Part shown: piece by piece, positions 23,605-34,425 of the stretch
How the letters are laid out: every line of letters begins with the position of its first letter
Numbering within the stretch: the stretch's first letter is position 1
Source of the DNA: Diphasiastrum complanatum
Taxonomy: Eukaryota; Streptophyta; Lycopodiopsida; Lycopodiales; Lycopodiaceae
Reading direction: 5' to 3'
DNA: 64,000 bases
NCBI GenBank assembly: GCA_029204225.1
Contig: CM055105.1
Span: 17,247,353-17,311,352, forward strand
Program-made: the position numbers and the translations under genes
Notes under the pieces: model-generated
The model's database searches: none
Told to the model about the DNA's origin: nothing
Seen by the model: only the letters and a program-made list of their open reading frames with translations

Positions 23605-26196
23605 TCCACCCCACCTTTATAAAATCTGATGTCCTCATCAGATGTCAGATTAAAGTAAAGGTGTCTCCCAATTAAAATGACTATACATTTATGCTACTTG
23701 GCACAGTACTCAATTTACTGGCCACTTTTTATTAACGTTGAAGCTGGCACACCACAAGTCGGAGGCTCAGCCCTTTGTACTGAAAAATTACATAACTTGA
23801 AACAAATATCTTTGTCTGGGAAAAGCGTAGATTTGATATCGCTTTCGTAAAACTCGAGAGCCTTATTAACTGGTGACAGAAGCCTTTCTTTGAAATGTTC
23901 GCCCCTGTCGCTTCTGACTTTCGACTTTGGAACTCCTTTGAGCTCCTGATTTGTCCTTGATGCACTTTGTGTTGAGCTCCCTGAGCTCCAGATTTGTTCG
24001 GTTCCGCATAGGTATCAAGGCTCCCTGAGCCGAAGGATTTATCGTTTGATTACCCACTTTATGGTCCACTCTGTGCCTTGTTGCTTCTGCACCTTGATTT
24101 CTCTCCTTATCCCAGCCTGATCTTGATACTTTTCCATCTTGGCTCTTTAAGGTAGGCAAAGATTGAGTACTCCGCAATGCACCTCTCACTTAGCTTGAAG
24201 TAGCTCTTTGAATCAACCCAAATGTAACCATTGACCTCGTGAAAAGCCAAAGGGTCGCACCAGTTTGATCCGCATCCGAACTATCTCTTCGCGTTTGTTT
24301 GAAGCACCATGTCCGTCGCGCAAAACTTGACTTTCACAATTCCATCACTGGTCAGTTGCCTCACATTCAAAAACAAGAAGTGTACATCGAGCTTGGCTTC
24401 AAGTAGCTCTCTTTGATTCAGACACATGCACCCAGAGTTTGCACTAGTCCGATCTCAACGCGAACTATCCCTTAGCGTCCGTTCGAAATACCAAGTCTCT
24501 CATGCAAGACTCAACTTTCACAGATCCTTCATTGATCAGCTGCCTTACACATAACACAAGCCAGCGTACTCATATGTTTCCTCATCATTGCTGGTCTAGA
24601 GAAAGCCTATAACAAACTTTCCTTTCCACAACAAAAACTTGTCAACTTATTAGGTCCAAAGTTCGCCAGTCTCCTCGTGTGAGTATGGCTAGGTCACCTT
24701 GAATTTGCCCCCATTTTGATCAACTTTCATTCAAAATTTGCCCCAAGAGAGAGGTGTGTGTGATAGTTCCCCTCCACTTAATAAATCAGCTGATCGGACT
24801 TAGAGTAGAGTTCTTCGGACAAAAAGCCTTTCCAACACTTTGCTTCCCATCTGCTAGGATTATGGCTCGATCCAACTTGTTGCCAATCTCTGAAGAGGAT
24901 CCTAGTCTTTTCCCCTTTGAGGAAAAACCCAACTGATACTGGATATCACCCATGCTCAGTGAGTTTCAGTTCCGAAGGTGGCCGTCCCAAAATGAAGACC
25001 AACTGCTATAGAAGATCTCCCCTGAAATTGCCCTTTCCAACTTTTGACTTCCTGCTTGCGTCTGGTGGGCGTTGTCGCAAATGAAACTAACCCAAGAAAC
25101 AGGCTAGCCATCCATCCTTTGCAAACATTGAGTCATTTCGTTGTCGTTCACGTGCGAGTACTTGAACTGCAAATCCGCCGCACAGATTCTGGATATCGCT
25201 CATGCTCAGTGAGTTTCAGTTCCGAAGGTGGCCGTCCCAAAATGAAGACCAACTGCTCCATAGAAGATCTCCTCTGAAATGGCCCTTTCCAACTTTTGAC
25301 TTCCTGCTTGCGTCTGGTGGGCGTTGTCGCAAATGAAACTAACCTAAGAAACAGGCTAGCCATCCATCCTTTTGCAAACATTGAGTCGTTTCGTTGTCGT
25401 TCACGTGTGAGTACTTGAACTGCAAATCCGCCCCACAGATTCTGTAGTCCTCTTTGTTTGATGGTATCAGCCTTCAAAAGAAAAGGTTCCTTCTCGAGCC
25501 ATCAGCTCCTTGTATCACAAGCAATCATGCAAACCAGGCAAAGCACGAGTACTAAGACTCACCACGAATACGTACAAGTAAGACACTCAGGCAGGTTTAC
25601 TAACAAGTAACAAAGACAAGGTCCCCCTTTGAGATGGTCCTGCCAACGGACCTTTGCCTGGCCGCGCCCATACAAATCGATCACAGAATCAGCCCACATA
25701 GGACACCCCTCCAACTATCCGTGCTTTCACCATTAAGCAGCACATTGCCTCAGTCACGCCCCACCACTTTTTGGTCGATAGCCCTTATAGCTAAACGATC
25801 GGCAGCTATCCCGCACCGGCAGCTAACCACCCGTGCTTTACACCCGAATTCGAGCAGCATCTCTGTATCAATGGTTAACCCGTACAGTTCGAATATGTCG
25901 CCCCGCACCCCACAAGGTACAGACCGTGCTTTCACCTCCCTAGGCAGCACTTTGCCTCATCCGTCCTACGTGCAGACAGCGCCAGGCCCGAACCGCGAGA
26001 ACTGACCGTGCTTACACCTCAAGGGCAGCACTTTGACTCATCAAGTCCCCCGTTCTGCCGACCACCCCGACCGTGGACGCACCCGTGCTTACACTGTGGG
26101 CAGCACCTTGCACAACAGTTGTCTTGATGAACCCCAAACCGTGGCCATTTCCGTGAGATCCGCATAGCTGACCGGCCAGTCGGCTCTGATACCACA
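23605..26196 (-). other. Interior of nested element, non-coding
   Basis: In minus order: PBS, hairpin-bearing leader (about 25,640-26,182), a 250-bp tandem duplication (24,941-25,190 and 25,191-25,440), unassigned sequence including an Arg/Lys-rich 107-codon frame at 23,866-24,189 with no recognisable gag motif, then GATGAGGACATCAG and the PPT (AAAGGTGGGGTGGA, minus). GATGAGGACATCAG also precedes the chromovirus PPT at about 31,827. Confidence 0.85.
26183..26194 (-). other. Primer-binding site of nested element
   Basis: The minus strand reads TGGTATCAGAGC two bases inside LTR E. Confidence 0.93.
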
Positions 26197-27442
26197 TGTA
26201 GCGCAGGCATCCCAAAGGGAGCCGGGAACCACGACTTAGCTTCCCAGCCTTCAACTCTTGCCATCCAAACCCACTTGACATACAAGCAGCCAACTCGCCA
26301 ACAACGATCAGACTTAACCAACATGAAGTTCCGAAAACCAACATTGAGATCCAACCTGGCGCCATGCCAGATCGGGGGTCCCGATGTGGGTGACTTCCCT
26401 CCAAGCAAGCCGCCCGACATACATCAAACTTAACCAACTCGAAGCTTCGTTACAACCGAGTAACATCCATTCCAAGCAAGCGGTCTGACTTACATCAGAC
26501 TTAACCAACTGAAAGCTTCGTCACGAGCGCTGGAAGCCAACCTGGCGCCACGCCAGACTGGACAGCCATAAACAGGTAACATCCACCCAAGCAAGCCATC
26601 CAACTCAGCCGACAGGTTAGAGCCCGTTCCCCAAGAGCTTAACCCATTCACGTTCATGCAAGGAACACTCAGAACCACAAGCCGCGACAGATATGGAAAC
26701 AACCAGTTCCTGGACCAAATGGTCCCGACAGCATACCGCTGGCGCCACGGACCGAATGGTCCCGACGGCATACCGCTGGCGTCCCGGGATACGACCCTCA
26801 GCTATGTGCCAAATTAAAAAATTTGGAAAGCGGCCTTACAACTGGCGCTTTTACCGAACACTGAAACCCAGAAGGTAATCAGAGTCAGTTTGAGGAAAAT
26901 CCCACTTTATTGATAAATCTGAGAAGGTTACATTTCAAGTGTGTGACCGACCCTAGTCTCCGGGGCGCTAGCATGCCAAGGCGAGAGCCATGACAACATT
27001 CCAGCAAGGGAGGCTGAGACTTGGTTGGAGCTCGCCCTGAGTCGCAACCCGCACTCCCCTATAGTATTGGTGTGATTCGGCACCTCCCCTCATAACAAGC
27101 ACTCTACCTAAGCTGGTAAAGCACGTTTTTCTCTCTCTAGGATTTTCTCTTTCTAGAAAGTCATTTTCTCTCTCTAGATTTTATTGATCCCCAGGCTTCC
27201 TTTAATCATGCCTAGATCGTGTGAGGTGATTGCACATCGATCTGAGCTCTCTGGACTCCGCTAGAACCGATCAAAGATTTTCAGCCATAGGAACTTGGCG
27301 CCGGCTGGATTCTGGTCACAGTGGCGCCGGGAGCGGCGCCGGCGCCATTGGCGCCAGGAGCAGCAGGGGCGTTGCTGGCGCCGGGGACATAGCTGGCATC
27401 GATGGCGCCGGAATTAAAGCTTATAAAGGTAGCTTTACAACA
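26197..27442 (-). repeat. LTR E (5' LTR of nested element)
   Basis: 1,246 bp. Its outer edge (27,347-27,423) carries the sequence type found in solo LTR F (one difference) rather than that of its partner LTR D (ten differences). Confidence 0.95.
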
Positions 27443-28137
27443 GCCGGTCAGCTATGCAAGTCTCACAGGGATGGCCACGTTTTTGGGATTTGTCAGGACA
27501 ACCGTTGCGCAAGGTGCTGCCCACAGTGTAAGCACGGGTGCGTCCACGGTCGGGGTGGTCGGCAGAACGGGGGACTTGATGAGTCAAAGTGTTGCCCTCG
27601 AGGTGTAAGCACGGTCAGTTTTCGCGGTTCGGGCCTGGCGCTGTCTGCACGTAGGACGGATGAGGCAAAGTGCTGCCTAGGTAGGTGAAAGCACGGTCTG
27701 TACCTTGTGGGGTGCGGGGCGACATATTCGAACTGTACGGGTTAACCATTGATACAGAGATGCTGCTCGAATTCGGGTGTAAAGCACGGGTGGTTAGCTG
27801 CCGGTGCGGGATAGCTGCCGATCGTTTAGCTATAAGGGCTATCGACCAAAAAGTGGTGGGGCGTGACTGAGGCAATGTGCTGCTTAATGGTGAAAGCACG
27901 GATGGTTGGATGGATGTTTCCCCGTGGGCTAATTCTGTGATAGATTTGTGTGGGCACGGCTAGGCAAAGATCCTACGTCCGGTCTCAAGGGGAATGTGAC
28001 TTGAGAGGGATCCTCTGTTTAGCTTTGGTTGGTATGTTCGTTTGTGGTGTGCTTGCCTGGACCTGAATTATCCCTAACTACTTCTTTTGATCCAGGTGAT
28101 CTGATCTAGTTGGGAGTTGTGAGAGGAGCTTACATTT
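27443..28137 (+). promoter_or_regulatory. Chromovirus 5' leader with five similar hairpins
   Basis: No gag reading frame is found. Five imperfect repeats able to fold as stem-loops (GTGCT-G-CC...GG-TGNAA-AGCAC) lie at 27,514-27,535, 27,589-27,612, 27,670-27,694, 27,760-27,787 and 27,877-27,899. Each is followed by GG, and several have palindromic cores (CCTCGAGG, CCTAGG, CGAATTCG). The same five occur, in the same order, in the leaders of the D-E and A-B elements. Position and repetition suggest a genomic-RNA packaging or dimerisation signal (inference). Similarity to the non-autonomous leader ends near 27,975. Confidence 0.7.
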
Positions 28138-31100
28138 ATGAGTGGACGACGCACAAGTATGGAAAGGAACTTCCATGGGGCAACCCCCAAGATTGGTTCA
28201 AGATTGTTATTCTTATCAGGAAAGATCGCGGGGAGGAAGTCAGATTTCATGATCGACTCCGGAGCTTCACATAACTATATCTCAAGGAGCGTAGTGGAAC
28301 AATTCAGCTTGCCGACCAGGAATGTTACATCTACTCTCAAGGTAGAAACAGCGAAGGGAGCACTAGATGCAGACAAAGCGACATTGAACATCCCGGTGCA
28401 GATTGGAAGATGGAAGGCTAAACTTAGCTTTGTGATTTTAGAGATGGATGCCTTTGATGTGATTTTGGGCCTCCCTTGGTTAAATGAACACTGTATCGCA
28501 GTTTTGGGTAGGAGCTCAAACTTGGTCCTCTTGGATTATAAGGGACAAATCTGCGTGACAAAAGCCCTGCCCGGAGGAAATGCTAAGGATACCGATATTG
28601 AACAAAATCTGGTTGCAGCATTAGTGATGAAAAGAATGGCGAAAGGGAAAAGGTCAAAGTGCTTTCTTTGCATCTGTCGAGAAGTCCCAGAAGGGAAAAG
28701 CGTGCGACAAGAAAACTTGCCAAAAGAAGTGGCAGATCTGTTAGAAGAATTTAGCGATGTGTTCCCGGAGGAACTCCCAGCTAAGCTACCTCCTCGAAGA
28801 CCAGTGGACCATAAAATTGAGTTGGTACCAGGAACAGAGCCAACTTCACGAGCACCCTACAGAATGTCACAAGAAGAGTTGGCGGAACTGAAACGACAAC
28901 TTGGTGAATTGATAGACAAAGGTTTTATTAGACCTAGCGCTTCACCTTTTGGAGCCCCAGTGTTGTTCGTGGAAAAGGCAGACAAAACTCTTCGAATGTG
29001 TGTGGATTATCGCATGCTTAACAAGAGTACCATCAAGAACAAGTACCCCATGCCTAGAATTGATGACCTATTCGACCAACTCAAACATGCCAAATACTTT
29101 AGCCGAATAGATCTCAGATCTGGATATCATCAAATTCGAATAGCTAAAGGTGACGAGCACAAAACGGCGTTTCGAACGCGGTACGGAAATCACGAGTTCC
29201 TAGTGATGCCATTCGGTCTAACAAACGCACCAGCCACTTTTTGCACGTTGATGAACAATATATTTCAAGACTGCCTGGATGAATTTGTCATTGTGTACAT
29301 TGATGACATATTAGTATTTAGCCGGAACCTTAAAGATCACATTCAACATTTAAGGACAGTTCTCCAACGACTGAGGAGGAACTGCTTGTTCGCGAAAAGA
29401 GAGAAATGTGAGTTTGTGGTGGAGGAAGTTGACTTCCTTGGACATGTTATAGGCCACGGACGGATTCGAATGGATCCTAAGAAGATCAAGGCTATCTTGG
29501 ATTGGCTAGCACCTAAAACTGTTCATGGCATCAAATCCTTTGTGGGCTTATGTAACTTTTACAGGAGATTCATTGAGGCATTTAGCAAAATTGTGGCACC
29601 ACTGTTGGAGCATACCAAGACTCATCTGAAGATGAGATGGACACCGGAATGTGAAGCAGCGTTCCAGGAACTAAAACGATGGATCACTCAAGAACCCATC
29701 CTTGCCTTACCGGACTTTAGCAAACCTTTTGAAATACATACAAATGCGTCGAACTTTGCTTTTGGGGCCGTGCTGATGCAAGACGGAAAACCTGTTGCAT
29801 ATTTTTCAAAGAAATTGAGTGACGTAGAGCGACGATGCCAACTCATGAAAAAGAAATGGTCGCAGTAGTCCAAGCAGTGGAGCATTGGAGACATTATGTG
29901 GCAGGAAAACCCTTTAAGGCGTTCACTGATAATGTATCACTCAAGTACTTCTCATCCCAAGGTATGCTCACGCCAAAGCAAATGCGATGGCAAAACTTTC
30001 TCTCAAAATTCAATATAGACATTTTACACACGGCGGGAAAGAACAATGTGGTGGCGGACGCACTAAGTAGACAAGAACACTTGATGGCAACAGTGACAAC
30101 TCAGGTGACTGACCTACTCCAAGAAATCAGAGAGAATTATGGTGTAGATGCGTTGGCGAAGAACTTAATGATCGAATTCCAGCTGGGAAAGCCTCATAAA
30201 CATTTCACTTGGAAAGATCAAATGGTTGTTTATAAACAACGCAGAGTATATGTCCCAGACAACATCATCCTGAGGAAGAAAGTCTTGCGAGAACATCATG
30301 ACGTACTAGCCGCCGGGCATCCAGGGGTGAATCGCATGTATGAACTTCTCAAAAGAGGCTTCTATTGGCCAAGTATGTGGGCAGACGTTGAATCCTATGT
30401 ACAAACATGCCCGACATGTCAACAAGTGAAGGTGGAACCGCTAGCTCCGGCTGGACTACTCCAACCATTACCGGTACCAGCATACCCATGGGATTCGGTG
30501 AGCATGGATTTTATTGTTCAACTACCACGGTGCCAAGGATTCGATTCAATTTATGTGGTGGTTGACCGCTTTTCAAAGCAAGTTCATCTAGTACCAACTA
30601 AAAGTTCAGTGACAGCTGAAGAAGTGGCAAGGTTATTTTTCAAATGTGTTTTCAAATACCACGGCCTGCCTAGAACGATTATTTCTGACCGAGACACCAA
30701 GTTCGTCGGAAAGTTTTGGACTTGTCTATTTCGCCTCGTGGGAACCGGATTGAATTTCAGTACTGCATATCATCCTCAGACAGATGGGCAAACGGAACGA
30801 GTCAATCGACAGATTGAACAATATTTACGAAATTATGTCGCTTGGGACCAATCCGATTGGGTCAACTACTTGGATATTCTCGAGTTTGCACATAACAACC
30901 AAGTGAACAGATCTACTGGAAGGGCACCCTTCGAGATAAGCAATGGTCGGCTACCGATTGTTCCAAGCTCTTTTCTTACAGGCGTGCAGGAAACACCAGT
31001 ACCCACTGTGGAGGAATTCATCAATGAGTGGCACACAAAGTTGACCGAGGTGAAGGCGTTTTTAGAGCAGTTACAAAGGAGTATGGCAGCTGACGTAAAC

Positions 31101-31619
31101 CCACATCGACGAGAACTGGAATTTGAGGAAGGTGATCAAGTATGGCTGAACACAAAGAACATTGCGCTACCAAAAGGTTTTTCTCATAAGTTTGCTCGAC
31201 CTTATGCGGGACCATATTATGTCACCAAGAAGATCAACCCAGTGGCTTATCGATTAGCGTTGCCATCCAGCTTGGATATACACAATGTGTTTCATATCTC
31301 ATTACTCAAACGGTACAAACCAGATGAGCGATTTGATCGACAACACGAACTCCGTCACCCACCAACGACACTTGATGATACGAAGAGGCAGCTTGTACCA
31401 GAACAAATATTGACACATAGAAAGCGAACTGGCGTTCAATGTGAATATCTAGTGAAGTGGCTACGGGCTCCACTTATTGAGGCTTCTTGGGAGTACGAAG
31501 ACAAACTTAAGGAGGGAGCCCCTGAAGTACTAGCGGATTATCTGCAGAAGAACCAACGCAATAGCCGTTTTCCCAGATCGGCACACAAAGCACTACCTGG
31601 CGGCATGCCTCTTACATAA
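28138..31619 (+). pseudogene. Chromovirus pol: protease, RT, RNase H, integrase, chromodomain
   Basis: This is the polyprotein for processing, reverse transcription and integration. First frame (28,138-29,868): protease [10 protein letters not shown] (residues 40-49) and [11 protein letters not shown] with [21 protein letters not shown] and active site VYIDD (387-390); start of RNase H, where the usual catalytic TDAS reads TNAS. A single-base frameshift near 29,838-29,843 moves into the second frame (29,835-31,619): RNase H end (NVVADALS), integrase zinc finger (HHDVLAAGHPG..CPTC), catalytic D225, D285 and E321 (DD35E), the GPY module at about 459, and a chromodomain (about 521-575, EYLVKWLRAP..ASWEYED). 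The first ATG sits just before the protease, so gag is missing. Inactive because of the frameshift and probably the D-to-N change. Confidence 0.95.
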
Positions 31620-31846
31620 ACATTCATGGCCATTCTGAAGTTCAAGGAACTTTCCGGTATTTTTCTTAAGTTTGCCAATAAATCACTTGCAGCTTTACAC
31701 AGGTTTTACGTAAGTGAACTTTATCTACACTTTTCCTGTGCTACTGCCAATGTATTTTGTAATTCAAAGTTGCTAAGGCCGGTGAATTAAGCCCGTGCCA
31801 TACGTCCTAGGTCTAGTTTGGCCCTGATGAGGACATCAGCTTTTTC

Positions 31847-31860
31847 AAACGAGGGGAGGA
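31847..31860 (+). other. Polypurine tract
   Basis: AAACGAGGGGAGGA immediately before the 3' LTR primes plus-strand DNA synthesis. GATGAGGACATCAG just upstream is shared with the non-autonomous family. Confidence 0.9.
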
Positions 31861-32778
31861 TGTTGTAAAGCTGACTCAGGTGCACCCAACGTGCCCTGTA
31901 AGACTCTAAGGGGTGACACTCCCTAAAGTCCCAGAGCAAGTTAGAACGTCAAGGACTGAGCCTCCGACCTGTGGTGAGCCAGTCAAGTAGTCACAAGTCA
32001 TGAGCTAGCTCTGGAGCTCGAGTCATGGCCTAGTCAGGAAGCAAGTTGATTCTGCCACCGGAACGGCTCCTGGGACCCATGTCCGGGAGCCAGACTGATT
32101 CTGCCAAGCTTGCCAGGCTTAATCAGCAAAATAAAAACTAAGTCCCAAAAAGCGTGCTTTACCAGAAAGCACTATGTTTCAGAACAGAGGGGGTGCGCCG
32201 AATCACAGCAGAACTATAGGGGGAGTCCGGCAGACAGAAACTTGGGCAGCTCAACCAGTGCCAGGAATCCAGTCGCCAGGTCTCAGCTCCCTCTACCAGC
32301 ACGAGCCAGGCACAATGCCCAGCACGTGTTGGTGGCCCCAAGACCGGTCAGTCTATGTATGAATGTAACCTCTTCCAAATCTAATAAAGTTGATCCTTGG
32401 GGATGATTACCATTTCGGTTTCGCCTCCGGGACTGGTCCAAGTGGAAGGACCCTTACTACAACCTTTTTGCGTCGCTGGCGCCTAAGGGTCCCTGTCATC
32501 GACATGGGGCTTGCCGCTATGCCAATTGGTCAGTTTGGCGACCACTATGCCTTGGGTTTCATGTGTGGCTTGTCTTTGCCTTTGGTTACCTTTTGGGGAC
32601 GGATTCTGAGTTGGCTTTCGGGTTGGTTGGGATTCCAGTTTTCTTAAGTCTGAATGGTTAAGCTTGTTACGATTCTGAGTTGGCTTTTACGTAAGTGCAT
32701 GATGGATGAATGTTAGACTTAAGCGCGTGTTGGGGAAACCGCTCAAGTCCCAGCGCCCTTTGAGGCGCCGGCGCAACA
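31861..32778 (+). repeat. Chromovirus 3' LTR
   Basis: 918 bp, same length as the 5' LTR. I count nine substitutions, eight of them transitions, consistent with modest age and cytosine deamination. Confidence 0.93.
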
Positions 32779-33225
32779 GTTAAGCTCTTGGGGAACGGGC
32801 TCTAACCTGTCGGCTGAGTTGGATGGCTTGCTTGGGTGGATGTTACCTGTTTATGGCTGTCCAGTCTGGCGTGGCGCTAGGTTGGCTTCCAGCGCTCGTG
32901 ACGAAGCTTTCAGTTGGTTAAGTCTGATGTAAGTCAGACCGCTTGCTTGGAATGGATGTTACTCGTTTGTAACGAAGCTTCGAGTTAGTTAAGTTTGATG
33001 TATGTCGGGTGGCTTGCTTGGAGGGAAGTCACCCACGTCGGGACCCCCGATCTGGCATGGCGCCAGGTTGGATCTCAATGTTAGTTTTCGGAACTTCAAG
33101 TTGGTTAAGTCTGATCGTTGTTGGCGAGTTGGCTGCTTGTATGTCAAGTGGGTTTGGATGGCAAGAGTTGAAGGCTAAGAAGCTAAGTCGTGGTTCCCGG
33201 CTCCCTTTGGGATGCCTGCGCTACA
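32779..33225 (+). repeat. LTR G, right part of the interrupted LTR
   Basis: Continues LTR C from GTTAAGCTCTTGGGG to GATGCCTGCGCTACA. No PBS follows (next bases CCTATTC), so C+G is either a solo LTR or a 3' LTR whose interior was lost at the 20,663 junction. Confidence 0.9.
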
Positions 33226-33426
33226 CCTATTCTTGATATTCATCGTGGCTGGGCTTCGTCTTCCTACCCGATCTCCTACCATTAAGGTATTTGTGGCGTC
33301 ACTCTTTCGCAGGTTGCATGATCGCCTGCAGCAGACATATCTACAATACCCGACCATTGGGGGAGAGTATGTTGCTGCGATACAATTAATATTCAAACAA
33401 AATCAGACTATGAGCTTGGAGAGGAG

Positions 33427-33518
<92 letters not shown>

Positions 33519-34301
33519 GATTCAAACTGGGTGAGAGGGGGGAAAGTAGGGTATAGGAGAGAGATAGAGGTAGGGTATAGAAGAGAGATAGAGGATGTGA
33601 AAGTACTGTACTTTAGGACCATAAATGGATCTACAAAAGATCCACAAGAGTGATTGGATGCTTGCTTAACAATCTATCAAAAAACTAGACACAAAAAAGT
33701 TGATCTAGATTGGCAATTTGACAAACAACAAGCATTGACAATCAAAAGCATTGATAGACATTGAAATCTGAGCCCACACATGTGTACTACAGGCTTTAGT
33801 ATGGACTTCAACCTGAGAAACAAGTAGAAATTGATTTGGTTTCATCTGGATCACAAAAACTCAATGTACATAGTGAACTAGCTTGAGATTGCCAATGAGC
33901 TCCAAAAATTTTCTATCTTCTCACTATGGAGAGAGGGAATACATAGCAAATTCGACTTCCTTCTTGAAGTTAGGTGTATTTCCAACATGTAATAAGGAAG
34001 TTAACTCACTCTCCTTGACCTAAAATGAAACCCTAGTCTATTTCCTAGAGTTATGCTTGGTAGGTAGCTAGTTGGTCAAATTTTCACCTTAAACTTAGGT
34101 GTAGGTCCTATAAAGTAGGGATGACCACCAAATAGACATGACCAACTCTCTTGACTTGACCTAACCTACATTAGGATGGGTTTCCCATTTGGCATCATGG
34201 CCTCACATGTGTGGGACCCACTTGTGTACACAATTTACACTATTCTACATGGTTTTTGATCAAGCTAGATTTGCCAATTTTTGGCAATTCTTCACAGAGG
34301 A
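33226..34301. other. Non-coding stretch with (GA)n tract
   Basis: Holds the GA microsatellite at 33,429-33,512 and a following purine-rich segment (33,521-33,595) that recurs at 35,825-35,902. The rest is AT-rich with no recognisable gene. Confidence 0.5.
33429..33512. repeat. (GA)n microsatellite
   Basis: About 84 bp of uninterrupted GA. Confidence 0.99.
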
Positions 34302-34425
34302 GGGCCATGTACATCCATGCATGGGGAGGAGGGCTCCTCATACATGCATCCTCCTCCCCAAGTTTTTTAGTTAGAAAAAGCTCATGCATGGGTGAGGGGA
34401 GGAGGATGCATGGGTGCACCCATAC
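34302..34425. repeat. Left copy of a ~125-bp duplicated segment
   Basis: Starts AGGGCCATGTACATCC and ends GGTGCACCCATAC, with an internal GGGGAGGAGG/CCTCCTCCCC inverted repeat. A near-identical copy lies at 35,903-36,026. The solo LTR F has inserted exactly at the end of this copy. Confidence 0.9.

Larger units (their letters stand above)
22359..27442 (-). mobile_element. Complete non-autonomous LTR element nested in chromovirus leader
   Basis: 5,084 bp with two 1,246-bp LTRs (D and E), PBS, PPT and a perfect 5-bp target duplication GCCGG (22,354-22,358 and 27,443-27,447). The 2,592-bp interior has no retroelement protein motif. Its leader is about 90% or more like the chromovirus leader it has landed in, by eye. 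In origin it is a defective relative of its host element, presumably mobilised by proteins of an autonomous partner (inference). Confidence 0.95.
21416..32778 (+). mobile_element. Chromovirus (Ty3/gypsy) with nested non-autonomous element
   Basis: It has two 918-bp LTRs (9 differences by eye, about 1%), PBS, PPT and 5-bp target duplication GCTAA (21,411-21,415) / GTTAA (32,779-32,783), one base changed. The intact target sequence GAATGGGTTAAGC is seen in LTRs A, B, D, E and F. The internal part, without the nested insertion (22,359-27,442), is about 4.4 kb: leader, protease-RT-RNase H, then integrase with chromodomain. No gag is present, so this copy could move only with gag supplied in trans, and pol is also frameshifted. 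Confidence 0.93.

Noticed and set aside
23866-24189. Arg/Lys-rich frame as a gag of the non-autonomous element
   Set aside because: No gag core or zinc knuckle, and the corresponding region is deleted from the A-B element.
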